Shown here piece after piece: positions 14,513-22,881 of a stretch of DNA of 46,720 bases; positions within the stretch are counted from its first letter, which is position 1, and the number at the start of each line of letters is the position of its first letter. The stretch comes from an uncultured bacterium. GTDB lineage: Bacteria; Verrucomicrobiota; Lentisphaeria; Victivallales; Victivallaceae. The notes under the pieces are model-generated. The model did no database searches. It had not been told where the DNA came from and saw only the letters and a program-made list of their open reading frames with translations. The position numbers and the translations under genes were made by a program. The stretch is from positions 1 to 46,720 of the forward strand of contig CASFRF010000061.1 in NCBI GenBank assembly GCA_949297015.1, written 5' to 3'.

Positions 14513-15922
14513 ATGCTCAAAACCTCGTTCCCCAAACTGCCGCTGACGCTGCTGCTGCTGGTTCTCTCCATGTTGCTCAGTGCGGCGGAACTGCCGTCGG
14601 TCAAGTATCTCTTCTTATTCATCGGCGACGGCCTGTCGCTGCCCCAGCGGGCGCTGGCCGGCGAATTCTGCCGCCAGACCGGAGCCCCCGCCCCGGCGCT
14701 CAACGAACTGCCCTTCCGGACGGCCACCACCACCTGGTCCGCCGACTCCGGGATCACCGACTCGGCCGCCGCCGGCACCGCGCTGGCCTGCGGGGCCAAG
14801 ACCGCCAACGGCCGCCTCGGCGTCGATGCCGAAGGCAACCGGCTCACGTCGGTGGCCGAGGTCGCCCGCGACAGCGGCCGCAAGGTCGGAATCGTCAGCA
14901 GCGTGACGCTCAATCACGCCACCCCGGCGGCCTTTTACGGCCACAACCCCGGACGCGGCAACGCCTACGCCCTGGGGCTGGAACTGATCGACTCCGGATT
15001 CGACTACTTCGGCGGCGGCGGACTCGACCGCCACGATCACCGGGAGGCGCCGGAGTATCGCGGCGACCTCTTTGAACTGGCCCGGCAGCGGGGCTACACC
15101 GTGGCCCGCGATCCGGCGGCGATCCGGGCGCTGAAGCCGGGGACCCGGGCGCTCGCCTGCGCCGCGGGCGGCGCGCTGCCCTACGCCATCGACCGCCGGT
15201 CCGGCGAGTTGACGCTGGCCGATTTCACCGCGCAGGCGATCGCCCAGCTGGATCAGTCCGGGGGCTTCTTTCTGATGGTCGAGGGCGGCCGGATCGATCA
15301 GGCCTGTCACGCCAACGATCCGGGGACCGCGCTGCGGGAGGTGCTCGATTTCGACCGGGCGATCCAAGTTGCGCTCGACTTCGCCCGCCGCCACCCGCAG
15401 GAGACGCTTCTGGTGGTCACCGGCGATCACGAGACCGGGGGCCTCACCCTCGGCTACGGCGGCACCGGCTACCAGTCGCACCTCGACCGGCTGCGCCACC
15501 AGCGGGCCAGCGGCGACGCGCTCCGGTCCCGGCTGCGCGAACGCTCCGCGCAACCGAACTTCACCTTTGCCGACGCGCAGGCCCTGCTTGCGGAAGAGCT
15601 GGGCTTCGCCCGGCCGGGCGCGAAAACTCCGGACGGCGCGATCACCCTGACATCGGAGGAGTGGGCGCAGCTCCAAGCGGCCTTCGAGCGCGCCTTCCCC
15701 GGGGGCAAAGCCGGGGACGGCGGCGCACTGGTCGCCGAAGCGCTGCAACTGCTCAGCCACCACGCCTCGCTGGCCTGGAGCACCGGGGCGCACACCGCGC
15801 TCCCGGTCTGGACCACCGCCGTAGGGCCGGGGGCCGGGGCGGTGGCCCGGACCGGAGACAACGCCGAACTCGGACGCCTGCTCAAAACGCTGATGGCGGA
15901 GCCGGTCCGGAACGGTCGTTGA
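14513..15922 (+). CDS. Secreted alkaline phosphatase
   Basis: A 469-residue phosphomonoesterase acting outside the cytoplasm to release phosphate. It has a signal peptide (about 1-24, LTLLLLVLSMLLSAA) and the PhoA-family core: KYLFLFIGDG metal ligand, TDSAAAGTALACGAKT with Ser84 as nucleophile, LNHATPAAFY, MVEGGRIDQACHAND and VVTGDHETGG metal ligands. The ATG at 14513 is preferred over an upstream TTG because GGAGA stands 7 nt before it. It lies 44 bp after mutL. No Pho box was identified. It could instead act on phosphodiesters or sulfates, but the motifs favour phosphatase. Confidence 0.9.
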   Translation: MLKTSFPKLPLTLLLLVLSMLLSAAELPSVKYLFLFIGDGLSLPQRALAGEFCRQTGAPAPALNELPFRTATTTWSADSGITDSAAAGTALACGAKTANGRLGVDAEGNRLTSVAEVARDSGRKVGIVSSVTLNHATPAAFYGHNPGRGNAYALGLELIDSGFDYFGGGGLDRHDHREAPEYRGDLFELARQRGYTVARDPAAIRALKPGTRALACAAGGALPYAIDRRSGELTLADFTAQAIAQLDQSGGFFLMVEGGRIDQACHANDPGTALREVLDFDRAIQVALDFARRHPQETLLVVTGDHETGGLTLGYGGTGYQSHLDRLRHQRASGDALRSRLRERSAQPNFTFADAQALLAEELGFARPGAKTPDGAITLTSEEWAQLQAAFERAFPGGKAGDGGALVAEALQLLSHHASLAWSTGAHTALPVWTTAVGPGAGAVARTGDNAELGRLLKTLMAEPVRNGR

Positions 15923-15940
15923 TCCCGTTCCGGGGGTGGA

Positions 15941-17038
15941 TCAGGCGTCGAGTTCGCCGTCTTCCAGCCCCAGCGGCAGCGGCGCGGGCCGGGCGCAGGT
16001 GGTCTGGAGCATCACCTTGCCGCCGGCGCGGCTGGACTCATCGAACGCGAGCATGATCTCCAGCACATGGTTGGCCAGTTCGCCGGAGACCCGGTGCGGA
16101 CGACCGGACTTGAGGGCATAGGCCAGATCGACCGCGCCGATGCTCCGGGAGTTGTCGGTGTAGGGGTGCGACAACGGCGCTTCGATGAACTCCTTCATCT
16201 CCCGCCGGAACACCCGGACCGGACCGCCGAAGCCGTTCGGATCGGGGACCAGCAGCGTACCCTCCGAGCCGTAGATCTCGATCGGATTGCTGTGGCCGTG
16301 CCGGTAGACCTCGAAACTGATGATCACGGTGATGACCGCGCCGCAGGCGAACTCGACCACCCCGGTCTGGTGGGTGGAGACGTTCACCGGATAGACGTGC
16401 GGCACCGTCTCCGGGCCGCCGATCCGGGTCGGCGCACCCTTGGTGGTCACGGCCGTGACGCTGACCGCCGGACCGAGCAGATTGACCAGCGCGGTCAGGT
16501 AATAGGGCCCCATGTCCAGCATCGGACCGGCGCCGACGTCGTAGAAGAACGGCGCATGGGCCCACTTCTCCGGACCGCGACCGAGCATGATCGCGGTGCC
16601 GGCCACGGGTTTGCCGATCCAGCCGTCGTCGATCAGTTTGCGGCAGGTCTGATGGCCGCCGCCGAGGAAGGTGTCGGGGGCGCAGCCGACCCGCAGTCCC
16701 TTTTCGGCCTCCAGCGCCATGATCGAAGCGGCCTCCTGCCGGTTGATGCCGAAGGGTTTTTCGGAGTAGGCGTGCTTGCCCGCCGCCAGGGTCTTGAGCG
16801 CCACTTCGGCGTGGGCCTTGGGGGGGGTCAGGTTCAGCACGATCTCGATTTCGGGATCGGCCAGCAGCTCGTCGATGGTCCGCGCCGGGACCGAATGCTG
16901 TTCGCTCTTGGCGCGGGCGCATTCCATGTTCAGATCGGCGCAGGCGGCGACCTCCACCGCCGGGAAGCGCCGGGCGGCGTTGAAGTAGGCGTCGCTGATC
17001 ATGCCGCAGCCGATGATGCCGAGTTTGGTCTTGCTCAT
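15941..17038 (-). CDS. Gfo/Idh/MocA-family oxidoreductase
   Basis: A 365-residue NAD(P)-dependent oxidoreductase. The Rossmann start KLGIIGCGMISDAYF is canonical, followed by AYSEKPFGINR with the EKP motif near residue 96. The C-terminal domain has FFYDVGAGPMLDMGPYYLTAL, where His is replaced by Tyr at the position often occupied by the catalytic HxxD histidine (MDMGPHY in many relatives), which may alter the chemistry. It is downstream of the isomerase/epimerase-like gene by 17 bp on the same transcript. It is only distantly similar to the Gfo/Idh protein at 4300, so the two probably act on different sugars. Substrate unknown. Confidence 0.85.
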   Translation of the reverse strand: MSKTKLGIIGCGMISDAYFNAARRFPAVEVAACADLNMECARAKSEQHSVPARTIDELLADPEIEIVLNLTPPKAHAEVALKTLAAGKHAYSEKPFGINRQEAASIMALEAEKGLRVGCAPDTFLGGGHQTCRKLIDDGWIGKPVAGTAIMLGRGPEKWAHAPFFYDVGAGPMLDMGPYYLTALVNLLGPAVSVTAVTTKGAPTRIGGPETVPHVYPVNVSTHQTGVVEFACGAVITVIISFEVYRHGHSNPIEIYGSEGTLLVPDPNGFGGPVRVFRREMKEFIEAPLSHPYTDNSRSIGAVDLAYALKSGRPHRVSGELANHVLEIMLAFDESSRAGGKVMLQTTCARPAPLPLGLEDGELDA

Positions 17039-17055
17039 TTTCCGCGACTCCGGGG

Positions 17056-17814
17056 TTAACGGTTTCCGGCGCACAGTCCGGTGGAGGTCATGTAGTTGTA
17101 GCTCATCTTGATCCCGCGGTACATGTCGATCACGCAGTCGTCGAGCTCGACCACCACCCAGCGGACCAGCGCCGGATCGGCGGCCTTCAGAATCTCCGGA
17201 ATCGGCAACTTGCCGGAACCCAGCGGCAGCAGCGGAATGTCGCGCTGCAACACGCCGTCCTTGATGTGCAGCAGAATGATCCGGTCGCGGAACTTCCGGG
17301 TGTTCTCCACCGCGCACTCCTGCCCGAAGTTGGCCGACCAGTAGGCGTCGAGCTCGAACCGGACCTTCGGCGCCAGCCGGGCGAAGATCTCGTACTTGAG
17401 CTCGCCGTTGAGCCGCTCGAACTCCCAGAAGTGGTTGTGCTGGAACAGCGTGATCCCCGCCGCCGCCAGCTTCTCCTGCATCGCGTTGACCAGCTCGGCG
17501 GTGCGCTTGATCGCGTCCAGATCCTTGAAATCATCCGGCCCGAAACCGCAGCAGGCGGTCCGGAGTCCGAGCTGCCCGAGCGTGTCGATCACCTCCGGCA
17601 GCATCTCCACCGAGCGGCACCACGGGCCGTGGCTGGAGCAGATCTCCAGCCCGAGATCGTCGGCAATCCGCTTGAATTCAGCGACCGAAAGATCGCCGAA
17701 CCCGGCCGGTTCCACCCCCTTGTAGCCGAACCCGGCCACCAGTTTGAGCACGTCGGTCATCCCCAGCTTCGCCTGCTCCCGCAGCGAATACAACTGAACG
17801 GCAAGATTGTACAT
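17056..17814 (-). CDS. Sugar phosphate isomerase/epimerase-like TIM-barrel protein
   Basis: A 252-residue xylose isomerase-like TIM barrel (AP endonuclease 2 superfamily). It starts LAVQLYSLREQAKLGM, then GYKGVEPAGF (metal-binding Glu region), LEICSSHGPW, TLFQHNHFWEF with the His-x-His motif, VRFELDAYWSANFG and ILLHIKDG, ending WVVVELDDC. These supply the usual Glu/Asp/His metal site. The ATG at 17814 follows AAGGAGAGG. Members of this family work with Gfo/Idh partners in inositol and 3-keto-sugar breakdown, and this gene is co-transcribed with one, so a similar step is inferred. No signal peptide is seen. Confidence 0.85.
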   Translation of the reverse strand: MYNLAVQLYSLREQAKLGMTDVLKLVAGFGYKGVEPAGFGDLSVAEFKRIADDLGLEICSSHGPWCRSVEMLPEVIDTLGQLGLRTACCGFGPDDFKDLDAIKRTAELVNAMQEKLAAAGITLFQHNHFWEFERLNGELKYEIFARLAPKVRFELDAYWSANFGQECAVENTRKFRDRIILLHIKDGVLQRDIPLLPLGSGKLPIPEILKAADPALVRWVVVELDDCVIDMYRGIKMSYNYMTSTGLCAGNR

Positions 17815-17866
17815 GATCCTCTCCTTACGGGTTGTGATTCGGCGGATGCCGCCGCCGTTGCAACGT

Positions 17867-17895
17867 AAGATACCGGGTCGGATCCGCTTTGACAA
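17867..17895 (-). promoter_or_regulatory. Predicted promoter of the isomerase-Gfo/Idh operon
   Basis: Minus-strand -35 TTGTCA (17890-17895), 17 bp, -10 TATCTT (17867-17872). The -35 lies in TTGACAATTGACC (17889-17901), a TTGAC direct repeat with a CAATTG palindrome, and could be a regulator site. Confidence 0.5.
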
Positions 17896-17942
17896 TTGAC
17901 CAAAACTATTTTTTCTTAACCGCTTTCCCGCCGCTTTCCGGC

Positions 17943-17970
17943 TTGACAACCTCCCGGAACGGAGTATGGT
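17943..17970 (+). promoter_or_regulatory. Predicted promoter of the second AraC gene
   Basis: -35 TTGACA (17943-17948), 16 bp, -10 TATGGT (17965-17970). The -10 contains the upstream ATG at 17966, which argues that translation begins at the later ATG at 18002. Confidence 0.5.
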
Positions 17971-18001
17971 ATTGACACAAAGCACACCAAAAGGCCAAGA
18001 C

Positions 18002-18817
18002 ATGAACGTGGACGGCGACGGCATGAATCGGGTTCTGCGGCTGGAGCGGGTCGGCATCTATCACGCTCCGGCCGGGCGCAATCCCCGCCCCTTCCGGATT
18101 CCGGAGGGGACCGAACTGATCGAAATTCTGACCGGCGGTACGCTGTTCTTCCCGGTGGACGGCGTGGAGAGGACCTTCCACCGGGGCGCCGTCTTCTGGC
18201 ACTTGGCGGGCGAGGAGACCATTTCGCGCACCTCGCCCCGCGATCCCTACCGCTGTTTCGTCGCCTCCTTCCGGGTCGCCGAACGACGCCGGGTGCTCCC
18301 CCGGATCACCTGCTGGGAGGAGCCCCAGACGCTGGAAGAGCTGATCGAAGAGGCGCTGCGCCGGTTCCACGACGAAACCGTCGATCCGCGCTACCTCGGC
18401 CAGTACCTCTACAGCCGGATCTTCTGGGAGGCCTACGGCTACACCCGGCGTCAGACCACCGCCGCGCTGCCGGAACCGGTGCTGCGCGCGCTCGCGCTGC
18501 TCCGCGAACGGCTCGATCCCGGAGTCTCCGTCGCCGAACTCGCCCGGGTCGCCCGGGTCAGCGAACCGAATCTCCATGTCCTGTTCCGGCAGCATCTGCA
18601 GACCACGCCCCACCAGTATTTGCTGAACTGCCGACTGCGCCGGGCCCGGCGACGGCTGGCCGGGTCGGAGTGCTCGATCAAAGCGCTCGCCGAGGAGTGC
18701 GGATTCCGCCATCTGGAGAGTTTCTACCGCGCCTTCCGCCGCCACTGCGGCATGACTCCCGGCGAATATCGCCGCCGCCAGCAGTCCGGCGGACGCCCGC
18801 CGGAGAGCTGGCTCTGA
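18002..18817 (+). CDS. AraC-family transcriptional regulator
   Basis: A 271-residue regulator. The N-terminal cupin-like sensor (about 1-110) has FRIPEGTELIEILTGG and FFPVDGVERTFHRG. The C-terminal DNA-binding domain has two helix-turn-helix motifs: VSVAELARVARVSEPNLHVLF and IKALAEECGFRHLESFYRAF, ending GMTPGEYRRR. ATG 18002 is chosen because it has AAGG 8 nt upstream and because 17966 lies inside the predicted -10 box; 18023 is also possible. It is divergent from the isomerase-Gfo/Idh operon, which it probably activates with a sugar effector. Its stop is 2 bp from the convergent GT-C gene stop. Confidence 0.9.
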   Translation: MNVDGDGMNRVLRLERVGIYHAPAGRNPRPFRIPEGTELIEILTGGTLFFPVDGVERTFHRGAVFWHLAGEETISRTSPRDPYRCFVASFRVAERRRVLPRITCWEEPQTLEELIEEALRRFHDETVDPRYLGQYLYSRIFWEAYGYTRRQTTAALPEPVLRALALLRERLDPGVSVAELARVARVSEPNLHVLFRQHLQTTPHQYLLNCRLRRARRRLAGSECSIKALAEECGFRHLESFYRAFRRHCGMTPGEYRRRQQSGGRPPESWL

Positions 18818-18819
18818 AC

Positions 18820-20679
18820 TCAGGGCCGGGACTGGAGCTGAGTTTCCACCCACTCCAGATTGTGCTGGAGCCGCCGATCGCCGGGATTCCGGCGCAGCGC
18901 CTGCCGGAAGTACGCCGCCGCCGCCGCCAACTCCCCCCGCTCCGCCGCCAGCACCCCCAGCGAATTGAAGGCCCGGTAATCCCCCGGCGCCAGCTCCGTG
19001 CAGCGCCGGAACTCCCGCTCCGCCCCCGCCACGTCTCCGCGTCCGGCCAGAAACCAGCCGTAGTTGTAACGCCCCAGCGCGTAATCCGGATCGCGGCGGA
19101 ACATCTCGGCGTAGGCGGCGGTCGCTCCGGCCCAATCCTCCCGTTCCGTCGCCAGCAGCGCCAGATTGAGCACGCCCGAGGGCTCCTCCGGCGCGCCTTC
19201 GGCGGCCAGGCGGAAGTGGCGCTCCGCCGCCGCCAACTCCCCCCGTTTCCGGGCCAGCTCGCCCAGCAGATTGTGGAACCGCGCCGGATCGTCGATCACC
19301 CGGGCGGCACGCTCCAGATGCTGTTGCGCCGGCGCCGCCGCCCCCAGTTGGTAGTACGCCTCGCCGAGCTGCGCGTCGGCTTCACCGGGGAGCTCCGGCG
19401 CCGGCAGCAACCCGTAGAACGCCGCGCCGACCGCCGCCAGCACCGGCGCCCACCACCGCGGCAGCCGGGTCAGCGCCAGCGCCAGAAAGAGGAAGATCGG
19501 CCCCAAAAGCAGCACCCGGTAGCGCCCGCTGCTCACCGCCAGAATCTGTACCGCGCTCCCCGCCAGAAACCAGACCAGAAAATAGCGATAGCGCCAGATC
19601 CGCCGCCGCTTCGCCAGCAGCCAGCCGAGACCGCCCAGCGCCAGCGCCAGCCCGGCTCCGGCCAGCACCCCCATGGTGCGCAACAGCGGGGTGGCCGCCA
19701 CCAGTTCCGGCGCATCGGCTCCGGCGGGGAGCTCGCGGGGGTGCCAGATCAGCAGCGCCTTGCGCAGCAGCAAACCCGCCGCGCGCCCCGGTTCGTCGCG
19801 CCAGAACCGGGCGATGCGCTCCAAATAGAGTGCATCGACGCTGATTCCGCGCGCCTCCGCCTCCTGCCGCGCCAGCCGGTGTTCGTCGTTCCACGCCCGT
19901 CCCGGCCGCAGATAACAGCCGCCGGTGGCCGCCGGATTGTTCCCCAAATAGAGATTGAAGGCGCCGTTGGCCTGAATCAGCACCGGCCGCCCCGCGAGGC
20001 AGGTGTTCCAGCCTGAAACCACCGCCACCGGGATCAGCGCCGAGCCCAGAAACACGAGTCCCCGGCGGTACCGTCGCCGCCAGGGGCGACCGGCGATCAG
20101 AGCCCAGCCGGCGATCACCGCCAGCGCCGCCGGATGGGTGATCGCCGCCAGTCCCGCCGTCAATCCGGCCCCGCCCCAGCGCCGACGCGCCAGCAGAATC
20201 AGCGCCGCCGCCAGCAGCGTCAGCAGCAACCCTTCGCTGACCAGTTCCGCGCCGTGGAAGAGGAGCGGCGGCCAGACCGCCGCCGCCGCCAGGAACCAGC
20301 AGCCGGTCCGGAATCCGGCGAGCCGGGCGACCAGCCGCGACAAACCCCACATCGCCGCCAGCGTCAACAGCAGTCCGACGGCGCGCGCCAACGGTACGGC
20401 GTAGTTCCCGAGCCGATAACAGAGCGCCAGCAGCCAGGCGTAGAGCGGGGCGTGGATCTCCACGCTCCGGGGCAGCCAGCGACCGCCGAGGATCTCGCGG
20501 GCGCGGGCGTCGTACTCGGCCACGTCGGGGCCGATCGGCAGCGTGAACAGCGGACTCGCCGCAAATTCGCGCAGATACTCCAGCCGCAGCAGCAGCCCCA
20601 GGGCCAGCAGCCACCAGGGGATTGCCGCCGGGGAGAGGAGCCGGCTACGACTTTTTCTGAGGAGGGAAGTCAAATTCAT
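18820..20679 (-). CDS. Polytopic GT-C-type glycosyltransferase-like protein with C-terminal TPR repeats
   Basis: A 619-residue protein. The first 400 residues form about ten membrane helices with an early periplasmic loop (IGPDVAEYDARAREIL, with the acidic pair typical of GT-C/PMT-like enzymes) and HAPLYAWLLAL. Residues 425-610 contain about five tetratricopeptide repeats, such as NYGWFLAGRGDVAGAEREF and SLGVLAAERGELAAAAAYF. Such proteins are thought to transfer sugars from polyprenyl-phosphate carriers on the outer face of the membrane. The start overlaps the HPr gene by 35 bp; no later ATG fits. It ends the purM-led minus-strand cluster. Donor and acceptor are unknown. Confidence 0.75.
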   Translation of the reverse strand: MNLTSLLRKSRSRLLSPAAIPWWLLALGLLLRLEYLREFAASPLFTLPIGPDVAEYDARAREILGGRWLPRSVEIHAPLYAWLLALCYRLGNYAVPLARAVGLLLTLAAMWGLSRLVARLAGFRTGCWFLAAAAVWPPLLFHGAELVSEGLLLTLLAAALILLARRRWGGAGLTAGLAAITHPAALAVIAGWALIAGRPWRRRYRRGLVFLGSALIPVAVVSGWNTCLAGRPVLIQANGAFNLYLGNNPAATGGCYLRPGRAWNDEHRLARQEAEARGISVDALYLERIARFWRDEPGRAAGLLLRKALLIWHPRELPAGADAPELVAATPLLRTMGVLAGAGLALALGGLGWLLAKRRRIWRYRYFLVWFLAGSAVQILAVSSGRYRVLLLGPIFLFLALALTRLPRWWAPVLAAVGAAFYGLLPAPELPGEADAQLGEAYYQLGAAAPAQQHLERAARVIDDPARFHNLLGELARKRGELAAAERHFRLAAEGAPEEPSGVLNLALLATEREDWAGATAAYAEMFRRDPDYALGRYNYGWFLAGRGDVAGAEREFRRCTELAPGDYRAFNSLGVLAAERGELAAAAAYFRQALRRNPGDRRLQHNLEWVETQLQSRP

Positions 20680-20935
20680 ATTCGAAGAGGTCGCCGATCC
20701 GGGTCAGCGCCTTCTCCTCATCCGGTCCGGAGACCCGGAGCACCGCCCGGTCGCCGCAGGCCAGCCCGAGGGAGATCAAACTCAGAATGCTGTTCAGCTC
20801 GGTCTCCTGTCCGTCGGCGGTCACGACCTCAAAACGGTAGCCCGGAAACTCCTGGTTGACCGCGTTCAGAATGACGCTGGACGGTCGGCAATGAATCCCG
20901 GCCCGGTTATGAATCTGAATCTTGCGCTCTTTCAC
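20645..20935 (-). CDS. HPr-family phosphocarrier protein
   Basis: A 96-residue HPr-like protein. HNRAGIHCRPSSVIL carries the phospho-accepting His15, with Cys in place of the common Ala after it, and LNSILSLISLGLACGD carries Ser49 at the place of the regulatory Ser46. It could relay phosphate in a PTS or act as a regulatory partner of HPr kinase; no EI, EII or hprK is in the window. It starts with GTG, overlapping the stop of the esterase gene (GTGA), with GAGGAG upstream. The downstream overlap with the GT-C gene implies coupled translation. Confidence 0.85.
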   Translation of the reverse strand: MKERKIQIHNRAGIHCRPSSVILNAVNQEFPGYRFEVVTADGQETELNSILSLISLGLACGDRAVLRVSGPDEEKALTRIGDLFEYEFDFPPQKKS

Positions 20936-22881
20936 TTGTTCTCCTCGCTCTCGGTTGAATCCGGCGACTCCGCCGCCGGCGCGTCGAGCTGCAGCTCGGG
21001 GGCCGGCAGCCGGAGCTCCGGGTATTGTTTCAAATGCAGCAGCAGGATTCGCCGCAGCTCCTGAATGGCCAGCGGATGACGCTGCACCGAGTGGCCCGAC
21101 CGGACCACCAGTTCGCTCTCCACCCCGTCGAGATGGCTGCTGGTGTATTCGACCACCCCGTCGCTGCCGCCGGGGATTCCCGCCTCACGCCGGTTGCCGA
21201 TGATCGAATGACGCGGCACCTCCTCCGGAAACGGCAGCTCACTGAGCTTCTGCAGCACCTGATCCGCCGGATCGAGGTTGTCGATCCCGGTGCGCAGCCG
21301 GACCTGATCCGGCTCGGAGCTGCGGAGCTGACCGTGGAGCGCCAGATTGTGCACCACCGAACTGACGTCGCTGACCATCTTCTCCGGCAGCCGGATCAGC
21401 GCGGACCCGAGCCGGGCCAGCCAGGAGCGGGCCAGCAGCGACCCGCGATGCGGGACCGCCAGAAACACCACCCGCCGGACGTAGTCCCGATGGCGGAAGA
21501 GCAGCATCTCCCGGACAAACTCCTGTTGCTCCGGACGCAGCTCGCCGAGCACCTGCTCCAGCGGCTGATTCAAAATCCCCTCGGCAAAGCCGCCGTCAGA
21601 GTCGAGCACCAGCGTCTTGGAGAGCAGTCCGCCCATGCTGTGACCGACCACCACCATGCGGTCGAACTGCCTGGTGCTCCGACCGGAGGCCACCAGTTCA
21701 GCGCGGACCGCATCCAGCGCGTCGCGCAGCAGCTTGGCCGAATAGAGCACCGGATTGCCGCTGGAGTAGGTGAACCCCCAGAACTGGTAGTAGCGGCGCA
21801 GCACCGGATCGCTCTGCAGAGTGTTCAGCAGTTGCAGCCAGGTCCGGGTGTTGGACATCAAGCCATGCACCAGCACCACCGGAATCCGATCCTCGCGACA
21901 GGGTTCCAGCAAATAGAGCCCCTCCATCGGATCCGCCTCGGCGGGCTTGAGCATATAACTCAGGAACCCCAGCGGCAGCGGCCGCTGCGACATGTAGGCC
22001 AGCGGCGTGGAGAAATCCAGCGCCAGCGGAATCTTCCGCCCATCCTCCTGCTCGAGCTCCTCGTACTCCCGGGTATGGAAGAATTTCAGCGTCGCCGGCA
22101 GCGCCTGCTCGCCCGGCTGCCGCCGGGCAAAGGTCAGCACCGCGGTCGCCGGCAGCACCAGATCGTCGTAGAATTTGTAGCTGCCGGTCGCCGCCGGATC
22201 CGTCATCACCGGGAAGAGCACCGGAGCCCCCAGTCCGAAGCGGAAGCTCTGATGCGTCAGATTCTCCGGACGGTAGTTGGCGCACAGCTCAAACGCGCCC
22301 AGCTGCTCCCGGGGCAGCTCGCAGTAAAACTCCGGACTCCGGAACCGGACCGTCTCCCCCCCGATCAGCGTGAACTGGTAGTCCGAGTGATCGGCCAGCC
22401 CGCGCCGCCGCAGATCCGCCAGAAATTCGGTGAGCGCGGTGTTGTAGATCTGCATCATGGTGATCCGGTCCGGATTGTAGGGATTCCGTTCCGGCCGATC
22501 CGCCGCCTGCAAATAGGCGTAGCTGTAGACCACCGCGGTCAGGAAAAACCGCGCCGCCTGATCCGGATCCTCCTCGTGCAGCCCCGCGTTCAGACAGAGT
22601 TCGGCCTGCACCGCCAGCAGTCCGGCCCGCGGCTCCCGGAGATTGATCTGTTTCAGCGCCCGCACCGCCTCGGCGGGATTCTCGCGGGCCACCTCCTGCA
22701 GCAGATAGTTGCCGAGTACGTTGACGCTTTCACGTCGCAACCCGTCGACGGTCAGACTCTCGCCGTAATGCACCCGGTCTCCGGGATCGACCCGGCGGAT
22801 CGCCACCTCGCCGGCGCAGCCGCCGAGCAGCAGCACCGGCGACAGAACCGAAAGGAGCAACCACCTGTACCCGGCCTTCAT
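20932..22881 (-). CDS. Lipoprotein with alpha/beta-hydrolase (esterase/lipase-like) domain
   Basis: A 649-residue predicted lipoprotein. The signal peptide ends in a lipobox LLGGC, so it is lipid-anchored in the envelope. Residues 30-330 form an uncharacterised N-terminal region. The hydrolase domain begins at IPVVLVHGLMSNTRTWL, has the nucleophile elbow VVGHSMGGLLSK, and continues with FLAVPHRGS. Late SDGVVEY and SGHSVQRHP are good candidates for the catalytic Asp and His. An acidic C-terminal tail follows. It overlaps the AI-2E permease stop as ATGA and the HPr start as GTGA. Substrate is unknown; lipid or acyl-ester hydrolysis is likely. Confidence 0.85.
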   Translation of the reverse strand: MKAGYRWLLLSVLSPVLLLGGCAGEVAIRRVDPGDRVHYGESLTVDGLRRESVNVLGNYLLQEVARENPAEAVRALKQINLREPRAGLLAVQAELCLNAGLHEEDPDQAARFFLTAVVYSYAYLQAADRPERNPYNPDRITMMQIYNTALTEFLADLRRRGLADHSDYQFTLIGGETVRFRSPEFYCELPREQLGAFELCANYRPENLTHQSFRFGLGAPVLFPVMTDPAATGSYKFYDDLVLPATAVLTFARRQPGEQALPATLKFFHTREYEELEQEDGRKIPLALDFSTPLAYMSQRPLPLGFLSYMLKPAEADPMEGLYLLEPCREDRIPVVLVHGLMSNTRTWLQLLNTLQSDPVLRRYYQFWGFTYSSGNPVLYSAKLLRDALDAVRAELVASGRSTRQFDRMVVVGHSMGGLLSKTLVLDSDGGFAEGILNQPLEQVLGELRPEQQEFVREMLLFRHRDYVRRVVFLAVPHRGSLLARSWLARLGSALIRLPEKMVSDVSSVVHNLALHGQLRSSEPDQVRLRTGIDNLDPADQVLQKLSELPFPEEVPRHSIIGNRREAGIPGGSDGVVEYTSSHLDGVESELVVRSGHSVQRHPLAIQELRRILLLHLKQYPELRLPAPELQLDAPAAESPDSTESEENK

